A stretch of 64,000 bases of DNA, from NCBI RefSeq assembly GCF_021390395.1, contig NZ_JAJUWT010000026.1:106252-170251 (forward strand), in the 5' to 3' direction. Source of the DNA: Saccharothrix sp. S26 (GTDB lineage Bacteria; Actinomycetota; Actinomycetes; Mycobacteriales; Pseudonocardiaceae). The translations under genes and the position numbers were made by a program. Shown one piece after another: positions 9,054 to 17,157 of the stretch. Positions within the stretch are counted from its first letter, which is position 1, and every line of letters starts with the position of its first letter. The notes under the pieces are model-generated. The model was given only the letters and a program-made list of their open reading frames with translations, had not been told where the DNA came from and did not search any database.

Positions 9054-9617
9054 GTGAAATCAGATCTGCACCGCTACCTGCGGGCCGCGCGCGAGGCGAT
9101 GTTGTGGAAGCTCGACGGCCTGTCGCCCTACGACGCGCGCCGCCCGTTGACGCCGACCGGCACGAACCTGCTGGGCCTGGTCAAGCACCTGGCCGCGATG
9201 GAGGTCGGCTACTTCGCGGACACGTTCGGCCGACCGTTCGGCGAGCGGTACGGGTGGATGGGCGACGACGCCGAGCCCAACGCCGACATGTGGGCCACGG
9301 CCGACGAGTCGCGCGAGGACGTCGTCGGGCTGTACCGGCGGGCGTGCGCGCACGCGGACACGACGATCGAGGCCCTGGAGATCGACGCGCCGGGGGTCGT
9401 GCCGTGGTGGTCGGAGGAACGCCGGGCGGTCACGCTGCACCAGGTGCTCGTGCACATGATCGCCGAGACCAACCGGCACGCCGGTCACGCCGACATCGTG
9501 CGCGAGCTGATCGACCGCACGGCCGGCCTGCGCCCGGACAACGACAACATGCCCTCGGTGGACTGGCAGGCGTACCACGCGAAGCTGGAGCGCGTCGCCC
9601 GCGAAGCCCGGGCCTGA
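9054..9617 (+). CDS. DinB/DUF664-family protein
   Basis: 187 aa, predicted four-helix-bundle metal-binding protein. The three His expected in DinB-like proteins are visible in LVKHLAAME and NRHAGHADIVREL. Members of this superfamily include mycothiol- or bacillithiol-dependent transferases, but most are uncharacterised. The GTG start lies 10 nt after the TetR stop. It converges on the MaoC gene with a strong hairpin between. Confidence 0.85.
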   Translation: MKSDLHRYLRAAREAMLWKLDGLSPYDARRPLTPTGTNLLGLVKHLAAMEVGYFADTFGRPFGERYGWMGDDAEPNADMWATADESREDVVGLYRRACAHADTTIEALEIDAPGVVPWWSEERRAVTLHQVLVHMIAETNRHAGHADIVRELIDRTAGLRPDNDNMPSVDWQAYHAKLERVAREARA

Positions 9618-9659
9618 ACGTCCTCGCCGACACCGGACCCGGACGGCGTCGGTCACGAG

Positions 9660-9697
9660 CGGGAGCAGGGCCTCCTCGGCGCCAGACCCTGCTCCCG
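9660..9697. terminator. Bidirectional terminator hairpin
   Basis: A perfect 11-bp stem (CGGGAGCAGGG / CCCTGCTCCCG) with a 16-nt loop lies between the convergent DinB-like and MaoC-like genes. There is no U-tract, as is common in actinomycetes. Confidence 0.8.
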
Positions 9698-9706
9698 CCC
9701 GTGCGA

Positions 9707-10165
9707 TCAGGCGGCCGGCACCAGCAGGACCACGGTCTCCGCCACGCACGCGGGCTTGGGGTTGCCGTCGATCTCCACGGTCACCTTGACCACGGCCTGC
9801 TTGCCCTGGGCCACGTCGGTGACCTCGGCCAGCTCCGCCCCGGCGCGCACGCGCGAGCCGACGACGACCGGGCTCGGGAAGCGGACCTTGTTCAGGCCGT
9901 AGTTCACGCCCATCGACAGGCCCCGCACCGCGTAGATGTCCCGCACCAGCAGCGGGATCAGGGACAAGGTCAGGTAGCCGTGCGCGACCGGCGCGCCGAA
10001 CGGGCCCGCGGCGGCCTTCTCCAGGTCCACGTGGATCCACTGGTGGTCGCCCGTGGCGTCGGCGAACAGGTTGATCTCGGCCTGCGTGATCTCGTGCCAC
10101 TCGCCGTGGCCGAGGTGCTCGCCCTTGGCGGCGGCCAGCTCGTCGAGGTTCGCGAATACCCGCAT
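9707..10165 (-). CDS. MaoC-like (R)-hydratase
   Basis: 152-aa hot-dog-fold enoyl-CoA hydratase 2-like protein. The hydratase motif is visible as NLFADATGDHQWIHVD (Asp and His of the catalytic dyad), followed by PVAHGYLTLSLIP. Start ATG at 10165. The SDR stop is 2 nt upstream, so the two are one operon. It probably hydrates a trans-2-enoyl-CoA; being controlled by the same palindrome as the acyl-CoA dehydrogenase-thiolase operon, it would complete the beta-oxidation-like set. Confidence 0.9.
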   Translation of the reverse strand: MRVFANLDELAAAKGEHLGHGEWHEITQAEINLFADATGDHQWIHVDLEKAAAGPFGAPVAHGYLTLSLIPLLVRDIYAVRGLSMGVNYGLNKVRFPSPVVVGSRVRAGAELAEVTDVAQGKQAVVKVTVEIDGNPKPACVAETVVLLVPAA

Positions 10166-10167
10166 CG

Positions 10168-10929
10168 TCAGTCCTTCGGTCCGCCGGCGACGTAGATGAC
10201 CTGACCGGACACGAACCCGGCACCCTCGCTGACCAGGAAAGAAGCCGTGTGCGCGATGTCCTCGGGCGTGCCGACGCGCTGCACCGGGATGGCCGCCGCC
10301 GCGCCCTTCTTGAAGTCCTCGAAGTCGACGCCGACCCGGGCCGCCGTCGCGGCGGTCATCTCGGTCGCGATGAACCCCGGCGCGATCGCGTTCACCGTCA
10401 CGCCGAACTTGCCCAGCTCGATCGCCAACGTCTTGGTGAACCCCTGCAGGCCCGCCTTGGCGGCCGAGTAGTTCGCCTGGCCCCGGTTGCCCAGCGCGGA
10501 CGTGCTGGACAGGTTGACGATCCGGCCCCACTTCGCCGCCGTCTGGAACTTCTGCACCGCCCGGCTCATCAGGAACGACCCGCGCAGGTGGACGTTGATC
10601 ACCGCGTCCCAATCGTCGTCGGTCATCTTGAACAGCAGGTTGTCCCGCAGGATGCCCGCGTTGTTGACCAGGACGGTCGGCGCGCCCAGCTCGTCGGCGA
10701 CCCGCTGCACGGCCGCGTCGACCGCCGCGCTGTCGCTGACGTCGACGCCCACCGCGATCGCGGTGCCGCCGGCGGCCTTGATCTTCTCCACGGCCTCGGC
10801 GCAGCTGTCCTCGGTGAGGTCGAGCAGCGCGACGGCCATGTCGTCCCGCGCGAGCCGCGTGGCTACGGCGGCGCCGATGCCGCGTGCGGCACCGGTGACG
10901 ATGGCCACCCGTGCTTCCGTCTCGGCCAC
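10168..10929 (-). CDS. FabG-like 3-oxoacyl reductase (SDR)
   Basis: 253 aa. Classical SDR with TGAARGIG, NNAG, catalytic Ser (NLSSTSA) and YSAAK. The PGFIATEMT and GQVIYVAGG segments are typical of FabG-like proteins acting on ACP or CoA thioesters. The GTG start has GGAGG 7 nt upstream (AAGGAGGACTGACC). The palindrome at 10955-10970 lies just upstream, so this operon is probably de-repressed together with 1844-4971. Confidence 0.9.
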   Translation of the reverse strand: MAETEARVAIVTGAARGIGAAVATRLARDDMAVALLDLTEDSCAEAVEKIKAAGGTAIAVGVDVSDSAAVDAAVQRVADELGAPTVLVNNAGILRDNLLFKMTDDDWDAVINVHLRGSFLMSRAVQKFQTAAKWGRIVNLSSTSALGNRGQANYSAAKAGLQGFTKTLAIELGKFGVTVNAIAPGFIATEMTAATAARVGVDFEDFKKGAAAAIPVQRVGTPEDIAHTASFLVSEGAGFVSGQVIYVAGGPKD

Positions 10930-10954
10930 GGTCAGTCCTCCTTGATCTGCGGGC

Positions 10955-10970
10955 CTAAGCAACCGCTTAG
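10955..10970. promoter_or_regulatory. Palindromic operator CTAAGC-AACC-GCTTAG
   Basis: 16-bp palindrome identical to the one at 1812-1827, located 26 nt upstream of the minus-strand SDR start. Identity of all 16 bases including the spacer at a 9-kb distance argues for a shared regulator, most simply the TetR protein at 1136-1753. Confidence 0.75.
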
Positions 10971-11020
10971 TAACCTACCGGCGGCGTCGCCTTGACGCCA
11001 GGGCGTGTCAGGAGAACCAT

Positions 11021-11034
11021 ACCGACTGGTCGGA
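11021..11034. promoter_or_regulatory. Palindrome ACCGACTGGTCGGA, candidate TetR-type operator
   Basis: The inner CCGAC-TG-GTCGG is a perfect palindrome 44 nt before the SDR at 11078 and differs from the CTAAGC-type sites. ACCGAC/GTCGGT-like half-sites are common for TetR repressors. Which protein binds it is unknown. Confidence 0.5.
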
Positions 11035-11077
11035 ATGTGGGCGAGCGCGTTCGACACGTCAGCTCAGAGGAGGCGCG

Positions 11078-11887
11078 GTGGAGTTCTCGGGCAAGGTCGC
11101 ACTGGTCACCGGGGCCGCGAACGGCATCGGCGCGGGGGTGGCGCGCCGACTGGCCGCCGCCGGTGCGTCCGTCGTCGTCGCGGACGTGGACGACGTGCGG
11201 GGTGAAGCCGTGGCCGAAGAGGTGGGCGGTGTGTTCGCGCACTGCGACGTGCGCGACCCCCGGCACAGCGAAGCGGCGGTCGCGACCGCGGTGCGGAGGT
11301 TCGGCGGGCTCGACATCGCCGTGCTCAACGCGGGCATCGCCACCGGGTTCGGGCTGGGTGACGACTTCGACCCCGAGCGGTACCGCACGGTCATGGGGAT
11401 CAACCTCGACGGTGTCGTGTACGGCGTGCACGCGGCCCTGCCCGAGCTGCGCAGGCGCGGCGGCGGGCACATCGTCGCCACGGCCAGCATGGCAGGTCTG
11501 ATGGCCATGCCCATGGACCCCCTGTACGGCGCGAACAAGGCCGCCGTGGTCGGGCTCGTGCGCGGCCTGGGGCCGGTGGCCGCCGACGACGGCATCACGG
11601 TCAACGCCGTGTGCCCGTCGTTCGCCGACACCGCCATCATCACCGACGTCAAATCCGCCCTGGAGTCGGCGGGGATGCCGGTGATGAGCGTGGACGACGT
11701 GGTGGACGCGTTCATCTCCGTGTTGCGCGACGGCAAACCCGGTGAATGCTGGTTCGTGCAGGCCGGACGCCCCAGCGCGCCGTTCACCTTCCCCAACCCG
11801 CCCGGCCCGCGCACCGCCACCGGCGAGCGCGTCCGCCTCGACCGCGACCCGATCGCGACCACACCGCCCGTCACGAAGGAGAGCTGA
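11078..11887 (+). CDS. SDR-family oxidoreductase
   Basis: 269 aa with TGAANGIG, NAG and the catalytic YGANK (PLYGANKAA). The C-terminal tail of about 40 residues (FTFPNPPGPR onward) extends beyond the usual SDR core. The GTG start has GAGGAGG 7 nt upstream. The next gene begins 5 nt after its stop, so an SDR-quinone oxidoreductase operon is likely. Substrate unknown. Confidence 0.88.
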   Translation: MEFSGKVALVTGAANGIGAGVARRLAAAGASVVVADVDDVRGEAVAEEVGGVFAHCDVRDPRHSEAAVATAVRRFGGLDIAVLNAGIATGFGLGDDFDPERYRTVMGINLDGVVYGVHAALPELRRRGGGHIVATASMAGLMAMPMDPLYGANKAAVVGLVRGLGPVAADDGITVNAVCPSFADTAIITDVKSALESAGMPVMSVDDVVDAFISVLRDGKPGECWFVQAGRPSAPFTFPNPPGPRTATGERVRLDRDPIATTPPVTKES

Positions 11888-11892
11888 CACCC

Positions 11893-12879
11893 GTGCGCGC
11901 CATCCAGATCACCGAGTTCGGCGGACCCGAGGTCCTCAACGAGGTCGAGCTGCCCGACCCCGTCCCGGGCCCCGGCGAGCTGCTCGTCGAGGTCAGCCGC
12001 GCGGGCCTGAACTACGCCGACACCCACCAGGCGGAGAACAGCTACCTGTCGAAGATGGAGCTGCCGCTCGTGCCCGGCGGCGAGGTCGTCGGCCGGGCGG
12101 GCGACCGGCGCGTGGTCGGCCTCACCAACTTCGGCGGGTACGCGGAGAAGGCCGTCGTGCCCGAGGCGACCGCGTTCGACGTGCCGGACGGGGTGGACGA
12201 CCTCACGGCGTTGAGCATGGTCGTGCAGGGGGCGACGGCGTGGCTGCTGCTGCGGCGCAGCGCGCACCTGGAGCCGGGGGAGAGCGTCGTCGTGCACGCC
12301 GCCGCCGGCGGGGTCGGGTCGCTGGCCGTGCAGCTGGCGAAGAAGTGGGGCGCGGGCCGCGTCATCGCCACCGCCAGCACCGAGGAGAAGCGGAAGCTGG
12401 CGCTGGACCTGGGCGCGGACATCGCGGTGGACTCGACCGCGCCGGACATGACGGACGCGTTGCGCGAGGCCAACGGCGGCCGGCGGGTCGACGTCGTGCT
12501 GGACATGACCGGCGGCGCGGTGACGGACCAGAGCATCGCGGCGCTCGCGCCGTTCGGGCGGCTCGCGTTCTACGGCATGGCCAGCCGGGAGAAGCCCACG
12601 CCGGTCGACCCGGGCCGGCTGCTGGTCCGGTCGACGGCGATCGCGGGCATGTGGCTGCCGCACGCGTTCAAGCTGCCGGGCAAGGTCGTGCACCGGGCCA
12701 TGGCCGAGCTGTTCGACCTGGTCCTGGCCGGTGAGCTGCGGGCCGTGCCGGGCGGGGAGTACGGGCTGTCGGAGGTGCGCCGGGCGCACGAGGACCTGCG
12801 GGCCCGCCGCACCACCGGCAAGCTGGTGCTGGACCCGTCCCGGTGGCTCAGTCGCTCAGCTCGGCCAGCGCGGCCTTGA
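11893..12879 (+). CDS. Quinone oxidoreductase-like MDR protein
   Basis: 328-aa zinc-independent medium-chain dehydrogenase/reductase of the NADPH:quinone oxidoreductase type. The N-terminal GroES-like fold has LNYADTHQ without the structural Zn Cys cluster. The Rossmann motif is HAAAGGVGSLAVQLAK. Its end overlaps the convergent gene at 12848 by 32 nt; the last residues (SRSARPARP) are probably real because no earlier stop exists. Probably an NADPH-dependent enone or quinone reductase. Confidence 0.88.
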   Translation: MRAIQITEFGGPEVLNEVELPDPVPGPGELLVEVSRAGLNYADTHQAENSYLSKMELPLVPGGEVVGRAGDRRVVGLTNFGGYAEKAVVPEATAFDVPDGVDDLTALSMVVQGATAWLLLRRSAHLEPGESVVVHAAAGGVGSLAVQLAKKWGAGRVIATASTEEKRKLALDLGADIAVDSTAPDMTDALREANGGRRVDVVLDMTGGAVTDQSIAALAPFGRLAFYGMASREKPTPVDPGRLLVRSTAIAGMWLPHAFKLPGKVVHRAMAELFDLVLAGELRAVPGGEYGLSEVRRAHEDLRARRTTGKLVLDPSRWLSRSARPARP

Positions 12880-13321
12880 CCCGCGCGAGCTCGGCCTCCA
12901 GCTCCTCCATCCGCGTGCGGTGCTGGGCGCGGGCCGCCTCGATGACCTCGTCGATGCCGCCCGCGATGTCGTCGTGCAGCTCCTTGGCCGCCCGCGACAC
13001 CGCCGCGGCCGAGATCGGCAGGCCCTGCACGACCCGCTTGGTGCCGTGCACCAGGTCGGCCTGCCACTCGCCGTCCGCCGTGCCGGTGACGGTCAGCGTC
13101 AGCTCGACCGTGCGGGTCTTCTTGGCCGTCGACTTCGGCCGCTTGGCGGGCTTGGCCTCGGCGTCCGCGGACTTCGCCTCGGGCTCCGCGGGCTTGGCCC
13201 CCGTCTCGTCGTTCGAGGGCTGCTCTGCCTGAGCCACGGGTGCGACCTCCTGCTGCACGGGTGCGGCGGGCGCCTCGGCGTCCACCGTCTCTACCTGCTC
13301 CACGAGCGTGTCCGCCTGCAC
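12848..13321 (-). CDS. Hypothetical acidic/Ala-rich protein with C-terminal coiled coil (DUF6319-like)
   Basis: 157 aa. Residues about 1-70 are low-complexity, rich in Ala, Glu and Lys. The middle (TVELTLTVTGTADGEWQADL) looks like a small beta domain. The last 50 residues form heptad-like helices (RTRMEELEAELARVKAALAEL). I associate it with DUF6319 only tentatively. An in-frame ATG at 13369 is rejected because it lies inside the predicted -10 (TATGAT) and the LexA box. The GTG at 13321 has GAGAGG about 12 nt upstream. An SOS box overlaps its -10, so DNA-damage induction is likely. Confidence 0.7.
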   Translation of the reverse strand: MQADTLVEQVETVDAEAPAAPVQQEVAPVAQAEQPSNDETGAKPAEPEAKSADAEAKPAKRPKSTAKKTRTVELTLTVTGTADGEWQADLVHGTKRVVQGLPISAAAVSRAAKELHDDIAGGIDEVIEAARAQHRTRMEELEAELARVKAALAELSD

Positions 13322-13368
13322 GTTCTCGTTGTTCCTCTCTGCGCATCCGGCTCGACCCGGCGTGATCA

Positions 13369-13384
13369 TAGAACACGTGTTCGA
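13369..13384. promoter_or_regulatory. LexA SOS box
   Basis: TAGAACACGTGTTCGA matches the actinobacterial LexA consensus TCGAACRNRYGTTCGA at 15 of 16 positions (A for C at position 2). It overlaps a minus-strand -10 TATGAT (13370-13365) and lies upstream of a plus-strand -10 TAGGGT (13411-13416), placing both divergent genes under potential LexA control. Confidence 0.78.
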
Positions 13385-13425
13385 TGGTGGGTCGATTGCC
13401 CCGCACAGCGTAGGGTGTCGGCCTT

Positions 13426-13773
13426 GTGAGCGGTTGGAGGGACTTCTCCGCTCGCCGGTTCTTGGACCGGTTGAGCGACGAACTCGGTGTTGCGGCGGTG
13501 TTGGCGCCCGGCGTCCTGGCGCCCGGTGTGCTCGCGGCGATCGACCAGCACGGTGCGGCGGTGCGCGACATCCTCGCGTTCGGCGTGCCCGCGGCGGCCG
13601 TGGCGGGCGCGGTGCTGCTGGCCGGGTACGCCAAGGGCGTGCTGGACGAGGCGAGGGCGCAGGGCTGGTCACCGCCCGCGATCGTGGACTGGCCGAACGC
13701 CGACTGGCTGACGCTGAGACTGGCCGCCGTGTGTCACCTCGCCCGCCGCGACGAACCGGCGCTCGAGGCCTGA
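13426..13773 (+). CDS. Hypothetical protein (DUF6401-like)
   Basis: 115 aa, no signal peptide. It contains an Ala/Val/Leu-rich hydrophobic stretch, about residues 20-65, that could be a helix hairpin. The N-terminus SGWRDFSARRFLDRLSDELG and the C-terminal LRLAAVCHLAR recall a small actinobacterial family I would tentatively call DUF6401. The TAGGGT box ends 9 nt before the GTG, suggesting a near-leaderless mRNA, and the LexA box lies just upstream. Function unknown; DNA-damage induction predicted. Confidence 0.72.
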   Translation: MSGWRDFSARRFLDRLSDELGVAAVLAPGVLAPGVLAAIDQHGAAVRDILAFGVPAAAVAGAVLLAGYAKGVLDEARAQGWSPPAIVDWPNADWLTLRLAAVCHLARRDEPALEA

Positions 13774-13779
13774 CCGGGA

Positions 13780-14469
13780 CTAGCGCGGGCGCACGGCCCT
13801 GATCCACAGGTGCCACGGGAACGCGTCGCCGGTGACCTGCGGTTCCCTGAGGGCCTCGATGAGCAGCCCGGTGTCCTCCAGGGCGGCGGTGTAGGCGCTC
13901 AACGGGTGGTTCCACCCGGTGAACCTCATCCGCATCCCGTCCCGCTCGACCTCCTCCTCGAAGCGGTGGCGCCCGAAGTAGGGGCGGTCGAGGACGAACA
14001 CGCCGTCGCGCCGGCTGCCGGTGTTGGTGATCGGGTGGGTGATCGACAGGCAGAGCCCGCCGCCCGGTTCGAGCACCCGACCGATCTCGCGGACCGTGCC
14101 CGGCAGGTCGTCCACGTCCATCAGCACGTTGTAGGCGACGACGAGGTCGAAGCCGCCGTCCGGGAACGGCAGGTCCGCCGAGTCGGCCACCAGGTACCGC
14201 CCCTCGGGGTCGGCCCCCCGTGCCGCCTCCACGAGGGTCGGCGAGGCGTCCACACCGGTCACCTGGTGTCCCCGCGCGGCCAGGTCACGCGCCACCCGCC
14301 CCTCACCGCAGCCGAGGTCGAGCGTCGCCCGCCCGGCGGCGGGCACCAGCTCGAAGAACCGGTCGCGGTACCGCCAGTACGAGTCGAACCCGGGCCTGCG
14401 CACCCAGACGACCCAGTTGCGCGCCTGCTCTTCCCACTCCCGCGCGGTCGACGTGCGCTCACCCACCAC
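13780..14469 (-). CDS. SAM-dependent class I methyltransferase
   Basis: 229 aa. Motif I is LDLGCGEGRVARDLA, followed by VTGVDASP (motif II acid), ADSADLPFPDGGFDLVVAYNVLMD and RVLEPGGGL. Methyltransf_11-type; acceptor unknown, probably a small molecule. Two consecutive GTG codons can start it (14469 or 14466); no strong ribosome site is seen. It ends 6 nt from the convergent hypothetical gene. Confidence 0.88.
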   Translation of the reverse strand: MVGERTSTAREWEEQARNWVVWVRRPGFDSYWRYRDRFFELVPAAGRATLDLGCGEGRVARDLAARGHQVTGVDASPTLVEAARGADPEGRYLVADSADLPFPDGGFDLVVAYNVLMDVDDLPGTVREIGRVLEPGGGLCLSITHPITNTGSRRDGVFVLDRPYFGRHRFEEEVERDGMRMRFTGWNHPLSAYTAALEDTGLLIEALREPQVTGDAFPWHLWIRAVRPR

Positions 14470-14541
14470 CGCAGCCTAATCCGGCCCGTTCCCGGAGCAA
14501 CCGTGTTGACGACCGCGCTCGCTGACGGCGGTCACGAAACA

Positions 14542-14564
14542 GGGGTCCCCTTGGCGGGGACCCC
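14542..14564. terminator. Terminator hairpin
   Basis: A 9-bp perfect stem GGGGTCCCC / GGGGACCCC with loop TTGGC lies just after the stop of the minus-strand membrane gene at 14580. Confidence 0.8.
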
Positions 14565-14579
14565 TGCGGGGCGTGGTGG

Positions 14580-15491
14580 TCAGCGTTGTTCGCCCGGCGG
14601 GTACTGGCCGGGGTGCGGCTGGACCGGGCGGGTGGGCTGGGCCGGCGGCATCGGCTGGCCCACCGGCGGGGTCGGCATGCTGGCCGCGTGGGCCGGGGTC
14701 TCGGTGACGCGGGTCGTCTGCTCGGCCGGCGAGACGCCCTGGGTCGTCCGCCGCACGTCCTCACGGCCGCGCTGGTACGCCTCGGCCTGGGCCTTGGCCT
14801 GCGGGGCCTCGTTCTCGGCCCTGGTCAGCCAGCCCTCCCAGCGCTGCTGCATGGGCTTGATCAAACCACCGCCCACGCCGACGACCAGGATGCCGCCGAT
14901 CGTGGCCAGGATGGTGATCAGGATCGGGGTGGTGACGGTGGTGGCGACGCCGATCTGGTTCAGCGCCGCGATCACACCGAGCGCGATGATGAACCACGCG
15001 GCGATCTTGCCCAGCGTCGGCCCGTAGGACAGGCTGCCGAGCGCACGGGTGGCGATGTCCTGCACGGCACGGGCGATGGCGGCGGCCACGACGACGATGA
15101 TGATCGCGACGATCGCCCGCGGCAGCCAGGCCACGATCTCGGTCAGCAGGGTGCTCACCGGGTTCGGCCCGAACACGCCGAACGCGATCTGGAGCGCGAT
15201 CAGCAGCACGGCGTAGTACACGATCTGGGCGACCAGGCCCGAGGCGTCGAACTTCGACCGCGCCAGCGCGTCACCGATCCCGCCGCGCTGGACCGCGCGG
15301 TCGAAGTGGACGCGTTCCAGCACCTTGTTCACCGCCGCGCGCAGCAACCGGGCGACGATCCACCCGATGAGCAGCACGACGAGGAACCCCACGAGCTTGG
15401 GCACGAAGGTCACCACTGAGCGCAAGGCGTCACCGGCGGCGTCGCCGATGCCTTGAGCCTGCGCCGTCTGCACGGCGAGCAGGGCTTTCAT
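14580..15491 (-). CDS. CmpX/TM-helix mechanosensitive-channel-like membrane protein
   Basis: 303 aa with about five transmembrane segments, for example FLVVLLIGWIVARLL, VYYAVLLIALQIAFGVFG, IVAIIIVVVAAAIA, and a glycine-rich GGILVVGVGGGLIKPMQ before the soluble tail. The repeated TM helix/amphipathic segment is characteristic of CmpX-type proteins related to small mechanosensitive channels. The C-terminal 60 residues are Pro/Gln-rich and presumably disordered. ATG at 15491 with GAGGAGG 9 nt upstream. Probably an envelope-stress or ion channel component. Confidence 0.82.
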   Translation of the reverse strand: MKALLAVQTAQAQGIGDAAGDALRSVVTFVPKLVGFLVVLLIGWIVARLLRAAVNKVLERVHFDRAVQRGGIGDALARSKFDASGLVAQIVYYAVLLIALQIAFGVFGPNPVSTLLTEIVAWLPRAIVAIIIVVVAAAIARAVQDIATRALGSLSYGPTLGKIAAWFIIALGVIAALNQIGVATTVTTPILITILATIGGILVVGVGGGLIKPMQQRWEGWLTRAENEAPQAKAQAEAYQRGREDVRRTTQGVSPAEQTTRVTETPAHAASMPTPPVGQPMPPAQPTRPVQPHPGQYPPGEQR

Positions 15492-15587
15492 CGTCTTCGA
15501 CCTCCTCGGACGACCGGTTCGTCTCACCCAGCCGGTTACCCGAGGTCGCCGCCCCAAACCTGTGCCGCCCGACCGGGTGACAAAGCC

Positions 15588-15824
15588 TCACCCTTCGGGC
15601 GGCAGCCGGACCTCGCGGTCCACTTCGACGTGCGCGACACCGGGCACGGCCCCGAGCAGGTCACCCACACCCGGCGCGACCGACCCGGTGACCAGGCCCA
15701 ACCCGTCCAGCACGCGCTCCACCACCATCCCGGCGTCCCGCAGCGCCGCCACGACGGTGGGCAGGTGCGCCAGGCTGTCGTCGGCGACCGAGACCACGAC
15801 CTTGTCCACGGACGCCTCCACCAC
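15588..15824 (-). CDS. Small propeptide/I9-like protein paired with the subtilase
   Basis: 78 aa. The sequence alternates beta and helix (VDKVVVSVADD, VVAALRDAGMVVERVL, GLVTGSV, GVAHVEVDREVRLPPEG), like the ferredoxin-like fold of subtilisin propeptides (inhibitor I9). Similar small proteins beside S8 peptidases in actinomycetes are often mislabelled as aldolases. The GTG start is 3 nt after the subtilase stop (TAG, GCC, GTG), so it is co-transcribed. It could serve as an intermolecular chaperone or inhibitor of the peptidase; that is inference. Confidence 0.68.
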   Translation of the reverse strand: MVEASVDKVVVSVADDSLAHLPTVVAALRDAGMVVERVLDGLGLVTGSVAPGVGDLLGAVPGVAHVEVDREVRLPPEG

Positions 15825-15827
15825 GGC

Positions 15828-17018
15828 CTAGGGTGCCTGCACCAGTCCCGCGCCGACGTCGGTCGAGGGCAGGCCCAGCCGACGAGCGGTCTGCGCCAGC
15901 CTCGCCCACAGCTCCCACCCGCGCGCGCCGTGCTTCTCCGCGATGAGCGCCGCGACGCCCGCGACGTGCGGGGTGGCCATGCTCGTGCCCTGGATGCGCT
16001 TGTGCATCCCGAGCCCGCCGTCCTCGACGTTCCAGCTCGAGTAGACGTCCACGCCGGGGCCGACCACGTCGACCTGGCCGACGGTGTCGACCGTGCCGCA
16101 GGAGAAGAACGCGACGGCCCGCTTCACGTCCACCGCGCCCACGGAGAGGATCGACGGGCAGTTGGCCGGGTGCCCGACCGGCGCGACCTTGCCCGGCCGG
16201 TTGCTCTCGTTGCCCGCCGCCGCGACGATCAACGTGCCCTTGGCCATCGCGCGCGTGGCGGCCTGCTCGAAGATCTGCGAGTGCGGCGTGCCCGGTCGCA
16301 CGCTCGCGCCCAACGACATCGACACGACCGCGCACCCGTTGGCGATGGCCCACTCGATGCCGGCCAGGATGCCGCTGTCGCTGCCGCTGCCCCGGTTCGA
16401 CAGCACCTTGCCCGCGTAGATCTCGGCTTCGTGCGCGACGCCGTAACCCGGACGGCCGCCGGCCGCCTGGCGCGGACCCGCGGCGGAACCGATGCAGTGC
16501 GTGCCGTGGCCGTGCGCGTCGTCCACCGACTCACCCTCGATGAACGACTGCGTCATCATGGCGCGGCCCGCGAAGTCGGGGTGCGCGACGGTGAACCCGG
16601 TGTCGAGCACGGCGAGCCGGACGCCCTTGCCGGTGGCGGAGCAGAGGTTCGCGCCCACGGCCTGCAAGCCCCACGTGAACACGGACTCGTCCACCGCCGC
16701 GGCCTCGTCGGCGTCCGGCGGCGCGGTGTAGGCGTGCACGACGCGTTCGGCCTCGACCACGGCGATCGGGCCCGGCGCCTCGACGGCCCGGGTCAGCCGC
16801 GTGACCTGGTCGGGCGTGGCGTTGACCACGGCGACGCCGAGCTCTTGGAAGATGACGCCATCGGCCGCGGCGAGCTCCGCGCGGGTGGCGGAGTCCGCGG
16901 TGCTGGCGGCGCTGATCCCGGCGACCCGGTTCATCTCCCGCGCGCCGGCCGCGACCGACTTGTCGTCGAGGAGCACGAGATAGCGACCGGTGGTCTCGGC
17001 GCCCGTTGGCTGTGACAT
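15828..17018 (-). CDS. S8 family subtilisin-like serine peptidase
   Basis: 396 aa. The catalytic triad is complete: Asp in LAVLDTGF, His in GHGTHCIGS, Ser in GTSMATPHVAG; the oxyanion Asn is in AAAGNES. Residues about 1-110 form an N-terminal domain compatible with an I9 propeptide. No Sec signal peptide is visible, so it is cytoplasmic or exported by another route. Start ATG at 17018. It is followed by the small propeptide-like gene and preceded by a hairpin belonging to the antiporter operon. Confidence 0.92.
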   Translation of the reverse strand: MSQPTGAETTGRYLVLLDDKSVAAGAREMNRVAGISAASTADSATRAELAAADGVIFQELGVAVVNATPDQVTRLTRAVEAPGPIAVVEAERVVHAYTAPPDADEAAAVDESVFTWGLQAVGANLCSATGKGVRLAVLDTGFTVAHPDFAGRAMMTQSFIEGESVDDAHGHGTHCIGSAAGPRQAAGGRPGYGVAHEAEIYAGKVLSNRGSGSDSGILAGIEWAIANGCAVVSMSLGASVRPGTPHSQIFEQAATRAMAKGTLIVAAAGNESNRPGKVAPVGHPANCPSILSVGAVDVKRAVAFFSCGTVDTVGQVDVVGPGVDVYSSWNVEDGGLGMHKRIQGTSMATPHVAGVAALIAEKHGARGWELWARLAQTARRLGLPSTDVGAGLVQAP

Positions 17019-17065
17019 GACGACCCCCTTCGGGGTTGGACGGCAGTCAGGTGTAACCCCGGACC

Positions 17066-17112
17066 ACGTTCGCGCTCAATCGGCCGGAAGAGTTGGCCGT
17101 GAGCGCGAACGT
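17066..17112. terminator. Long two-part hairpin after the antiporter gene
   Basis: Outer stem ACGTTCGCGCTCA / TGAGCGCGAACGT (13 bp, perfect) encloses an inner CGGCC/GGCCG stem. It lies between the stop of the antiporter (17158) and the start of the subtilase, so it acts as a minus-strand terminator; no U-tract. Confidence 0.75.
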
Positions 17113-17157
17113 GCCTGTATGCCGTAGTGGAGCCGTCGTGCGGGGAAGAGATACAGG

